The translations under genes were made by a program, and so were the position numbers. From assembly GCA_007115705.1 (NCBI GenBank), contig QXEO01000411.1:2046001-2110000 (forward strand): a stretch of DNA of 64,000 nt. The letters are read 5' to 3'. This DNA comes from Dactylis glomerata (Eukaryota > Streptophyta > Magnoliopsida > Poales > Poaceae). Below are positions 45,301-55,174 of the stretch, piece by piece; within the stretch, counting starts at the first letter, position 1; each line of letters starts with the position of its first letter. The notes under the pieces are model-generated. The model was given only the letters and a program-made list of their open reading frames with translations. It was not told where the DNA came from and ran no database searches.

Positions 45301-45520
45301 AGGATTTGGGATTCTGGTATGCCTGTCGGGTTCGGCCGCAAGCGTCTCGCGTTGGGAGAGCCTGGACGCTATCGTCAATTTTATTTTTATTTTATCGAGC
45401 TAAGCGACCGATATTAGCTCTCCCCGTTGTGAGACGAGGCGCTTAGGCCATAAATAATTTTGGGGTATTTATTTTTGCTCGCTTAAGCGCCTATCTAAGA
45501 GCCTCCCATTGTACATGCCC

Positions 45521-46481
45521 TATGTTCCTGTTATTACGAGCCTGTGCTAGTACTCTGCTTTGTCCAGGTCGATATTCAATCTCATTACGAGTCACTTGGG
45601 GCTGTAGTAAGGTTGTAAAGCTTAGTCGCAATTTACATACTCATTTAGTAACTGTTAGGAGAATGTTTTTTGTTTGGTTTATACGTCTGAAATTCAGTTC
45701 ATGTGCAGATACAGGAGTGCAAAATCATATGCAGCAGTAGGTCTGTATTGCAGTTTCGAGGTGTTCCTTTCGTGTATCTTATGCAATATACTTTGTTTAG
45801 GTTCAGTTTCCAGCTCCGGCCAGAAGCGTTGTCAGCGGATGGAACACTATTCCATCTTCCAGTTCCTCTATCCTATGCCCACATGGAATTACTCTGAGCT
45901 CGTCCCACCTTCCAATTTCAGAGGCATGGAGTTTATAGAGGCCTGGAACGACAACCCCTGGGCCACAGTCTGAACCAGTTCGAGTCGGCTGTGAGGCACC
46001 CGAGCGAGTCAGGGGAATTTGGGGAACTCAGTACCTGTGCGCCATGGCCGGAGGCCGCCTAGCCTGGCAAGACCCGACGAAATCGACCAGCGCCGGTCTC
46101 TCTGATTCCTTTAGCCTTAGATCCGTTCTTGAGTCCTATGTCGCGTGCCCCCACGCCATGCCCCACGCCGGCAGACGGAGTCTCCCGTCGATCGGCGCCT
46201 CCGCCGCCGCTCAGAGGATAGAAAGAGGAGTTTGGGCGGAGTTTGGGATAGACTGGGCTATGACCGGCGGGTAGATATAGGAAAAAAACGTTTCGGGCTA
46301 GCATGAGAACGTATTTTATTAGATTGAAAGCGTATTTGTAACCGAACCATATCTCTACTAATAATACGGCTTGAGAACGTGATGGTTATAAAACCGTGGT
46401 AGGTTAGAAAACCATTTTGGTACGTCAAAAAAACCAATCTATCGTCGTACGTCGAAATAAACCAAAACCTGTGTTCTGTAA
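45521..46481. other. No gene recognised; Mutator-type end near 46360
   Basis: An open frame at 45674-45973 is protein-like in parts but unrecognised. 46340-46470 (GAGAACGTGATGGTTATAAA and later words) resembles 49815-49930, suggesting the end of another repeated element. Confidence 0.35.
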
Positions 46482-48069
46482 CACCTTGTTTGGATGTATG
46501 GAATTGGACCAGGAATCAGGAATTCCGGAATTCGGACCCGAATTCTGGCGTTTGGAGTGGCACGGAAAGTAGACCCAGAATTCGGCCCGAATTCCATAGA
46601 GGAGCTCCCGAATTCCATCATAGGCTGGGCTCGTTTCCGACCTCGTAGGGTCCGAAATTGCCTGGAAATCGCTTCGTCCTCGAGCGACACTGGTCGCGAC
46701 TCTCTCGACAGCTACACGGCGGCAGACAGCACAGGTGAGCTCTGCGAGCTTCTCTCTCTCCTCCCTCCAACCTCCGACCTCCTCTCTCGTCTCCGCCGGC
46801 GGAACGGCGTCCTCCCTCGCCCCTCATCTCGCCCAGACCTCGCCCATCCCCATCCTCCCCCGCCCCTCTGCTAGCCCAAACCCTAGGTAGGTAGAGCGAC
46901 GGTCGGGGGCTCCTGGTGGCGGTGGGAGGTAGAGCAGCAGCGGCGGGTGATCCCCTGGCCTCCTTCCCTGGCGGCAGTTCATCCCCTGTCCACCATAGCG
47001 TGGCATCCATGGCAGGTGAACAGTAATCCTGTTTTTTTTTCACTGAAGTTGCTTTGTTTCATTGTTTGTCCTGCAGATTACCAATAAGAGGTGCACAAAG
47101 CCACAATTGTACTGATTCATTTTTGTTTCAGCCCTCACCTCTCAATTGTACTTGCAGGCACTGGTTTAGTTTCGACGATGAAGCAGAGCAACAATGATGT
47201 ATGTCAGCCATACAAGTTCCGGTTACAGGCACTTTGTGATTCTGACGGGAACACACGTTATTTATTTATGAACTTCCTAATGTTTCTTTATCTCCGCTCC
47301 TTTCTTCTGGTTCAGTTTTCTTTTGCATCTGCAAGTGTCTTGAACACTCCGTAGGCTACTAAGGTGGTGGCCAAAGCTATGTAGTTGCAGCACTTGCGTT
47401 CAGAAATGGAGTTTTAGAGTTCTACATCCTATATGAGAAGTTAGATAATTTGCGTTTGTTTTGTATGGTCTTTTCTGATATTGTAAAATGTATATATACG
47501 TATTATGACCATGAAGAGGTGTATGGCCAGCATAGAATCATTTTGTTTGAAAATCGAGATTTTTATCCGCTTAGAATAAACACATGATGCCTTCAAGGTG
47601 TGTCAAGTACTTAAGCGTTATAAAATTAAAAATTTCATATTGTTGACTTCATAGTTAAAATCAATTTGTAGTAGTTGTGGTTCCGTAGACATGAAGAGAA
47701 TATCAATAAACTTCCTATTCTCTAGGTTAGTGGAGAAATACAACCTCTGTTTCTAAATATGAACTCCACAAAGTCTTATATTTTGAAATAATATGCGAGA
47801 ATGTGAATTTTCTATGGCAAGTGGCAATGCACGTGACTATTTATATATGTACACAACTTTATATTGTCCAAAATAAAAAAACATGCAATTCCATGATTTG
47901 TACATCCAAACAGGAATTGGAAATGGATACCACTTTGTAATTCCAACAACAAATTTCAAGCCATCCAAACAACAGAATTCAAATTGTAAGCCATTTCCTT
48001 TCTATCCCGAATTCGGAATTCCCATCCAATTCAATTCCAGAAATCATTTCTATGCATCCAAACAAAGCG
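46482..48069. mobile_element. PIF/Harbinger-type non-autonomous element with TAA duplication
   Basis: Ends CACCTTGTTTGGATGTAT and (inverted) CGCTTTGTTTGGATGCAT match at 15 of 18 positions. TAA lies on both sides (46479-46481 and 48070-48072), the TWA duplication typical of PIF/Harbinger. The body is 1588 bases and encodes no transposase. Confidence 0.7.
46735..47010 (+). other. Leader-like GC-rich sequence inside the Harbinger-type element
   Basis: CT-rich TCTCTCTCTCCTCCC, then CCAAACCCTAGGTAGG, then an ATG-containing stretch ending ATGGCAG/GTGAAC at 47016, looks like the first exon and donor of a grass gene. Downstream 47160-47355 may be more of it. No protein is recognised. It is probably captured host sequence. 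Confidence 0.4.
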
Positions 48070-48072
48070 TAA

Positions 48073-49892
48073 AGGAAAACACTAGCGATCGGATCGGTCG
48101 AGCTTGGCGTCAGGCAGGGCACGTATGCAGCCCGGCCGAGCGGACGTCGCCTACCTCCTCCGGTGGACGGAACGGAACGGGGCCCCGCAGATCCACTGCC
48201 GACGGCGCCTACCTCCTTCGGCCTAGATTGTGAGGCCCCGAGAGCTCCTCTGCTTGGAAGTACATGTGGCGGCGCATCCGCTCCAGCTTGCTTCAGCACG
48301 TGCACGGCCGTGGAAGCATTTCCATGCGGCTACCATGTCTGTATTGTACTCCAGCTTGCTTCTGCTTGGAGTATAGTTGATCGTTGTATGCATGCAAGCA
48401 CCTGACGGAGACTTATTGTAGAGATCAGATTCATTTTACACTGATTGTTGAGGTAAATTGACAGTCCGAACGGAGATGTAGGCGTGACGCACGGGCAGTC
48501 GTTGTGGGGCAACACGAGCGGCGAGCTCTAGGATATTTTTCAGCGGAAGCGAGTTCCTCCTCTTCACCAGTATCCTCCATTGATTCCACACCTTGATTCC
48601 TCACGGTTGGAACATCTAAAGTATGTGTGATTCAGTGATTTGGCCTCACAACTATTTCTTTTGCTGAATCTGGGTGGGGCTGGCTCAAAACTTCTACTGA
48701 AACTAATATGTACGGGCGTGAATCTCCTCGTTTTTCCGTTTTTCTGTTTTGCTGCTACACTGGTGCAGGGAGAACTTGGCCACACTCTTTCTACTGAATT
48801 CTCAGATGACGCCTGCCACTTCCCCAATGAGCGGGGATGTGCAATTTTCAGTGTCTGCTCGAAGTGCTTTAATTGATTGAAGCTTTCATAAATTGTGACA
48901 GGGGCTTCTTGAGGGCAAGGTAGACCAGGACTGTAACCTGTTTCCTAACTTGAGCTGCTGGACTGTATGCTGACTAATGCATACAATTAATCCAAGTTCA
49001 AGTTGGCCAGACCTGTGTTCAAGAGTTAACATTATAGCTTCCAAATTAATTATGACAACGTGAAGCAAATTTAATTGTAGCTTGCAAAGAAAATTGTATC
49101 CTCATCCTAATTAATTGTCAAAACACTGATTCAGTTTCATCCAAATACACATATATCTAGACGCGTTTCAATGTGCATATTTGCTTATTTTAGAAAAATA
49201 TGGCGATAGTTTATTTTGGAAAATGAAATACGATGCAACAACGACTAATAATTAGAAAAAAATACGCTTGTGTGTTCAACAATGTTACATTGTCCGATGA
49301 TTGTTGTTTTCGACATTTCCGTTTTGCTCTTGCCAGACGTCTCTTGCAAGGAGGTGTCATTGGAGGCCATGCTCTACATGCTACCATCCACCTCGACCAT
49401 CTGCACGGTCATCCCTCTAGCTTCTCCATTGTTGAGGATATCGTGCCAGTTGAACGCCCTGGGGTACAACATTTGGAATAAGGATGTCTATAGGTTTCCT
49501 CGGCGGAAAGGAGCCTGGTTCCATGGTCTATCGTCAACTATGGCAGAACCGCGACGATGGCACATGAGGAGGTCCTCGAGTTCATGTGCGGGATGACCAA
49601 AATTGGGTCATCAAGCTAGGCTCGGCAAGGGCGACACATCGATGCCGAAGTTCCTAGAGTCCATCGAGGGTTGGAGCATGCTAGAGAGGTGCTCCAACAT
49701 GAGGCGATGGGCGTGTTCATATAAAAACCGGACAGAACTAAACAGCGGAGAGCTCATGCAGTGGGGTGCCGATGTTGTATTCAACCTTTTTCACGGAGGC
49801 CGTAGCAACGCACGGGCATTCATTGCTAGAGGACGTGATGGTTTCGTACTATGGTATGTAAGAAAACCGATAAAATCTTCGTTCATAAAAAA
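48073..49892. other. No gene recognised
   Basis: The frame at 49270-49596 and several minus-strand frames are open but have no recognisable motifs. 49797-49830 carries GTAGCAACGCACGGGCATT, an end motif shared with 50862. CT-rich and AT-rich parts alternate. Confidence 0.35.
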
Positions 49893-50018
49893 AAACCACT
49901 TCGTAATCGTTCATACATCAAGAAAACTGGTAACCTTAGCAATCAGATCGAACTCAAACCACTTCGTAATCGTTCGTACGTCAAGAAAACCAGCAACCTT
50001 AGCGATTGGATCGGAGTA
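49893..50018 (+). repeat. Tandem duplication of 63 bases
   Basis: Two units, 49893-49955 and 49956-50018, both start AAACCACTTCGTAATCGTTC and contain TCAAGAAAAC and AACCTTAGC. The second differs at several bases. This resembles the subterminal part of a Mutator-like element. Confidence 0.8.
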
Positions 50019-50911
50019 CCTATCGATCGGAGAACACCGGTGGTGTCCAGCGACAGAAAAACCGGCAGGATGGAAAATCAACGAAGGGATCCCGCGAGCC
50101 ATCTCTATCGTCTGGTTAGCGAGGTGGTACAAAAGATTTTCGTGTGTGCTACGGCCACGCACAGGGTGATTTCTCTGCTAGGCTGTACTGGGCCGAATAA
50201 CTTCAATGGGGGTCTGCATGACTACTCGTGAGCATGTGCTGCATCTTTTTTACCAAGCAGATTTGGCTTAAACATGTTGGGAAATAGTCCCACGTTTCGC
50301 CTTTATACTAAAAAAAATACACTGAGTTCAGCTGATTTATATATGCTAGATAATATCATGAAAATACAAAAAAGTCATCTTGATTGAAAAATAACAAGCA
50401 GCAACAGGGTTATTTAAAAAAATTGGGATTTGGAAGAGAAACCCATGTACAAGATGAACCAGAGTGGATAAAGGTGTTGATCGGCGACGATGCCCAGGAG
50501 AGGCAATGACGGGAACCATTGGCTCGATGCCACTACTGGGTACCCTGTCCACAACTTGCAGCACGTTGTCTCATGTCACTACTCATACGGTTGAGTGACT
50601 TCTTCGAAGTGCCACTGAAAATATTCCGTTTAAAAAGGACATAGATAAATGATTTTATTTCATGTCTTCATTTTTATTTAATGTGCAATAGGTTCATGTA
50701 GGCAAAGAAGTATAGTGCATGATTTATGGTGATTTATTTTTTTTATTCTAATTAAAGCTTAGTCGAATTGATGTCCTGTAGCAACATAGGTATTAGCTTG
50801 TCAATTGTCAGTCATAGCATGAAATAGAACCACATTTCAACAAATATCATGTATTTTATTGTTACCCGTAGCAACGCACGGGTATTCAGCTAGTCTCTGG
50901 TAATATTATTA
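50019..50911. other. No gene recognised; ends with CCCGTAGCAACGCACGGG motif
   Basis: AT-rich, without a convincing frame. At 50862-50895 ACCCGTAGCAACGCACGGGT then ATTCAGCTAGT looks like the right end of a repeat family whose left end would read ACTAG. Confidence 0.4.
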
Positions 50912-51017
50912 CTTCTCCCGACCTATATTACTCTTCACTAATATAAATGTATGTAGACATATTTTAGTTTTAGGTAGATCCGTATTAGCAAAGAGTAATA
51001 TAGGTCGAAGGGAGTAG
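50912..51017. mobile_element. Short Stowaway-like MITE
   Basis: The ends CTTCTCCCGACCTATATTAC and (inverted) CTACTCCCTTCGACCTATAT pair closely, flanks are TA, and the body is 106 bases. Confidence 0.75.
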
Positions 51018-51179
51018 TAGAGATTTAGAATTGGAGTTCTTCTTTATATATACTAATAGCCCAGCTATTCTATAACCGGTTGTAGATTAAGGATCTATAA
51101 CCGATTCTAAACTTTTTTGTACACGCGTTTAAACTTTTTGCTATAATAGATGCTAAACAGTCTTGAACTTCTCGCTATT

Positions 51180-51840
51180 GTACATGCAATCTACGTGTTT
51201 TGATTATAGTTTTTGAAATGTTTATCAGACTTACGCAAATGATATATCGTTGGAAAGCTTATCAAATTTCAAAACTTTTCTGTTTTGGAAGCTTTTCAAA
51301 ATTCTATACATTTTTAAAGTTATTTCAAAAATTAATAATCAGATTTTCGCATCTATTTTTATTTTTGGATAGTATTTTTTGTTGTGGTTTTCATGCTGTT
51401 CATCGGAATGATGCATATGATATACCGTTGGATTTGTAAGGAAATTGCAAAACTTATTCATTTTGACTATTTTTCGAAATTCTAGATGATTTAAAAGTAA
51501 TTTTAGATATGGTAAATAACTATTTCGCGGACTTTCCATTTTTGGACACTATTTTGCTTGGCATTTTCAAACCGTTTATCCGATTGATGCAAATGATATG
51601 GCATTAGAAAGCTATAGATTAGGCACAATTTTTTCATATTGATTATTTTTGCGAATTTATTACCATTTAAGAGCAATTTTGAATATAGGTGATTCGGATT
51701 TCTGGATTTCTCGATTTGCATGCATTGTTTTTGCAATTATTTCTAAACGACTAATCGGAATGAACTAAAGGATATACCGTTTGAAAGTTACTCAAATCGC
51801 GCAACTTTTTTTGTCAAGGTGATGTTTTAAAATTTTGCAT
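51180..51840. repeat. Degenerate tandem array of about 177 bases per unit
   Basis: The phrase TTATC-GA-TGATGCAAATGATAT followed by a GTTGGAAAGC-like word recurs at about 51219, 51397, 51573 and 51750, a steady spacing of 176-178 bases. Another copy stands at 59862, beyond element E. Units are AT-rich and well diverged. No gene is present. Confidence 0.7.
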
Positions 51841-52259
51841 GATTTAGGAATTATTTTCAAGAATAGTAAACAATAGGAGCGACGCCTATATGCGAGCGAT
51901 TTGAATTTGGCATGGCTATTGTGGTTGAGTGGGGGCATGATGCTATGTACAAGTGAAAGTAGACTCATATCATTGTATATTAAGTATTTATGTGGTTTAC
52001 TTGTGCAACCGAGACATATAGAAACAATTTTAATGGGTAGGATTTCCGCTCGGAAAAAAACAGAGAACTTGAAATGTTTCTCACATGCAGCTGAACCGCT
52101 CGGGATGTGTAACTGAACTTTTGTTATGATTAAATTGAATTTTGACAAAATGTAACTTTTTAATTTCTTGCAATCAAACTTTTCTCGTGTTCAAAGTAAA
52201 CTTTCACTTAGTATAAACGGAAATTTCCACTGTGGTAAAAAAGAAATCCAACAAAAGTG
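51841..52259. other. No gene recognised
   Basis: AT-rich sequence between the two arrays; the short frames on both strands are unconvincing. Confidence 0.4.
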
Positions 52260-52838
52260 AAAATTTGCATGTTTAAGGTGAATTGATGCGTTTAGTGCAT
52301 CCAAAATTCTCAGAGTTGCGTTCTCGAACCGTCTCGTTAGTGCGCCTGAACTGCCCTAAGTCATGCATGTAGGTCACTTTCTTTGAACTATCGCGTTAGT
52401 GCACTTGAACTGCCGAGTCAAGTTACTGAAATACATCATGGTGCGCCTGAACTTCTTCAAGTTCCACTAGCCTCTACTTCCCTCGTTTGTGCGCGTGAAC
52501 TTCCCAGAGTTGCGGTCTTGAACTTTTTGAGCTAGTGCAACTGAAACTCTTGGAGTCGCATACTACGGTCGATTTTTCTAAACTACCTCATTAGTGCACC
52601 TGAACTTCTCGAAGTTCCGCCCACATGTACTTCCCTCGTTAGTGTGCCTGAACTTCCCACAGTAGCATTCCTGAACTTCCCGTGCTAATGCACCTGAACT
52701 GCTTTGAGTCACGTATCACAGTCGAGTTTTCTAAAATGCCTAGTTAGTACACCTGAACTACCTCTAGCCACCACCTGCACTTTCCTCGTAAGCCCACCTA
52801 AACTGCCTCGAGTAGCGCACGTGAACTGCTTTGGTTAG
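52260..52838. repeat. Irregular array of TTAGTGCACCTGAACTTCCC-type units
   Basis: About eleven diverged units at 25-70 base spacing contain TTAGTGCRCCTGAACT followed by TGCC or TCCC and often GAGTTGCG or GAAGTTCC. Further units lie at 59421-59640 and 59980-60025, so the array was split by element E. Confidence 0.65.
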
Positions 52839-54456
52839 TGATACGTCTCAAACATATCTATAATTTTTGATGCTCCATGCTTGTTCATGCACCATTTGCT
52901 TTGTGTTTTTTACACTTTGTGGCGTTTTTATGCATTTTCCGGAACTAACCTATTAACAAGATGCCACAGTGCCAGTTCCCTATTTTCTGCTTTTTTTATG
53001 TTTCAGAAAAGTTACACAGGAAATATTCTCGGAATTAGACGAAACAAAAGCCGAAGTTCCTATTTTTCCCGACACGGGACGGAGTCCAAAGCAGAGACGG
53101 AGGGGAGCCAGAGGGCGGCCACACCCCCATGGCGCCGGCCACCCCCTGGCCGCGTCGGGGCATGGTGTGGGCCCCTAGTCCACCTTCTGACATTGCCCTT
53201 CTGCCTATATGTTCTCCTCGATGAGAAAACCCTAAGGACCCGATCAATTTTCCAGAAAACATACTGCAAGCCGTCGGCGTCATCGACGCGAGATCGGGAG
53301 GGTCCAAAAGCTCTTCCTAGCACCCTGCCAGAGAGGGGAATCACCACCAGAGGCCTTCTTCATCACCATTCCTGCATACGAAGTAATGTGTGAGTAGTCT
53401 ACCTTGGACTACGAGTCCATAGCAGTAGCTAGATGGATGTCTTCTCCTCCATGTGCTTCATGTTTAGATCTTGTGAGCTGCCTATCATGATCAAGATCAT
53501 CGTTATGTAATTCTACATGTTGTGTTTGTTGGGATCCGATGAATATTGAGTACTATGTCAAGTTGATTTATTGATTTATCATCTCTATGTTGTTTATGAC
53601 CTTGCATGCTCTCTATTGCTAGTAGATATCTTGGCCGAGTAGATGCTAGTAACTCCAAGAGGGAGTATTTATGCTCGATAGTGGGTTCATGCCTCTGGTA
53701 ACTTGGGGGAGTGACAACAACCTCTAAAGTCGTAGATGTGCTGTTGCTACTAGGGAGAAAACAACAATCTTGTGTCCAAGGACATTAGTATTGCTTACTT
53801 TACACACTTTGCTTAAGGCGATAATCTGTTGCTTGCAACTTAATACCCAACGGTTGTTCAGATGATACCCGGCGGGTGGATTATTAGTCATAGATGCAGT
53901 TGGATTACGGTCTATGTATTATGTTGTAATGCCCAAGTGAATCTCATAGTTATCCTCATGATATGTGCATGCTTTCTTTATTCTGTCAATTGCCCAACTG
54001 TAATTTGTTTACTCAGCATGTTATTTATCTTTATGGAGAGACACCTCTAGTGAGCTGTGGACCCCAGTCTATTCTTTTACATTCTTATTACCGTTTACTT
54101 TTACACACATTATTTATTTTTCGCAAACAACTATCTTTTACCACACGATGCGTTTAATCCTTTGTTTACAACAAACCGGTGAGATTGGCAACCTCACTGT
54201 AAGTTGGGGCAAAGTACTTTGGTTGTGTTGTGTGCAGGTTCCACGTTGCTGCTGGTGCAAAGCTACGCCCCAGATAAGATGCCATATATAAATTGATTGG
54301 AGCAGTCGCCAAGCCAGCTAGCATCAACCTTCGAAAGTTGGTTCTTTCTCCTACTGGTTCGATAAACCTGGGTTTCATACTGAGGGAAGACTTGTTGCTG
54401 TGCTAATCATACCTTCCTCTTGGGGTTCCCAACTGGGTGCCTACAAAGCACTATCA
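52839..54456 (+). repeat. Element E 5' LTR
   Basis: It starts TGATACGTCTCAAAC, ends GCACTATCA, and matches 57799-59420 with scattered differences. The inverted repeat 53119-53170 (CCACACCCCCATGGCG facing GGCATGGTGTGG) occupies the place of the hairpins in the other LTRs. CTATAT near 53205 may be a weak TATA box. Confidence 0.9.
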
Positions 54457-54467
54457 AGTAATTTTTC

Positions 54468-54485
54468 TGGCGCCGTTGCCGGGGA
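54468..54485 (+). other. Primer-binding site of element E (tRNA-Asp)
   Basis: TGGCGCCGTTGCCGGGGA is an exact complement of the 18 bases at the plant tRNA-Asp 3' end, 11 bases after the LTR. Confidence 0.85.
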
Positions 54486-54652
54486 GAAAGAGGATTTCTT
54501 CAAGGGGAGTCTCTCGCTTCCAATCTTTTTTACTTTGTTATTGTTTTGCTTAATTTCTTTACTTTATTTTTGCTTGCATCTTTTTATCAAAAATACAAAA
54601 AAATTAGTTCCTTTTATAGTTGGTACTTCGTTACTTTTACTTTTAGTTCATT

Positions 54653-55174
54653 ATGTTGTTCCCAAAGTACGTTCTGGAAGACCTATCAATAGGTAGTGAT
54701 TCTATAATTGGGAAAGATAACATCGAGGAGTTCTTTAATCATGTTAGTAAGCATAAAGATGTTGAGGATAGATCTTTAGCCGAACTTGCTCCTAGTTATG
54801 AAGTTGCAGCTGCTTATTTAGTTCACATGTTGGAGGCTAGGTTTGTTAACCTTAATCCTTTTATACAACAAATGTTTCTTAAGCTTCATGATATCGAAGA
54901 CTCCGAAAAGAAATATTTTATTTTGGAGACTTTGCGTAAAGAATTTAGAGATGTTGTTATAGAAGCTCAGAAAGTTTTTGAGCGTTTTGGTATGCTTGGC
55001 TCACGTGTAGATGTTGTTGGTACAAACAAGGAAGAAATAAAAGTACCAATACCTTTCAAACTTGTAGGAATGCATGAAGCGTTGGAAAAGAATTTTGATT
55101 GGATTGTTCCTAAAAACCCTTTTGATGAAAGTAGTGAACCCAAGAGTGTTCAAAAACTCATTTGGATAAAATAA
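54653..55174 (+). CDS. Element E ORF, 173 residues, unknown family
   Basis: The ATG at 54653 occupies the place of the gag start in element D: both follow the same leader (AAAAAATTAG, then a T-rich stretch and TTTTAGTT). The frame is open, from MLFPKYVLEDLSIGSDS to KSVQKLIWIK, and stops shortly before the shared tail. It is mostly alpha-helical in look, with VAAAYLVHMLEARFVNLNPF and SEKKYFILETLRKEFRDVVI. It has a low Cys content, no zinc knuckle, no DTG and no signal or membrane segment. It does not resemble the Gag of B or D. Preservation without a stop, against many stops in B and D, suggests it was kept by selection until recently. The function is unknown; RNA or Gag binding is a guess. 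Confidence 0.7.
   Translation: MLFPKYVLEDLSIGSDSIIGKDNIEEFFNHVSKHKDVEDRSLAELAPSYEVAAAYLVHMLEARFVNLNPFIQQMFLKLHDIEDSEKKYFILETLRKEFRDVVIEAQKVFERFGMLGSRVDVVGTNKEEIKVPIPFKLVGMHEALEKNFDWIVPKNPFDESSEPKSVQKLIWIK

Larger units (their letters stand above)
38591..45520. mobile_element. TIR-bounded DNA element carrying several gene pieces
   Basis: The left end GGGCATCTACAATAGGGGTG then CTTAGATGGGCGCT, and the reverse complement of the right end GGGCATGTACAATGGGAGGC then TCTTAGATAGGCGCT, match over about 40 bases. Ends of the GGGCATGTACAATGG type occur on grass PIF/Harbinger-type MITEs. The flanks (TGA / TAT) give no clean target duplication. Inside are a SANT-like exon, a three-exon coiled-coil gene, an INO80C-like exon, a FAR1-like fragment and a retroposed repeat. 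No DDE transposase was found, so it is non-autonomous. Confidence 0.6.

Noticed and set aside
51180..51840. CRISPR-like array
   Set aside because: Units are adjacent, diverged and about 177 bases long, with no separate repeat and spacer pattern; the window is from a plant nuclear genome.
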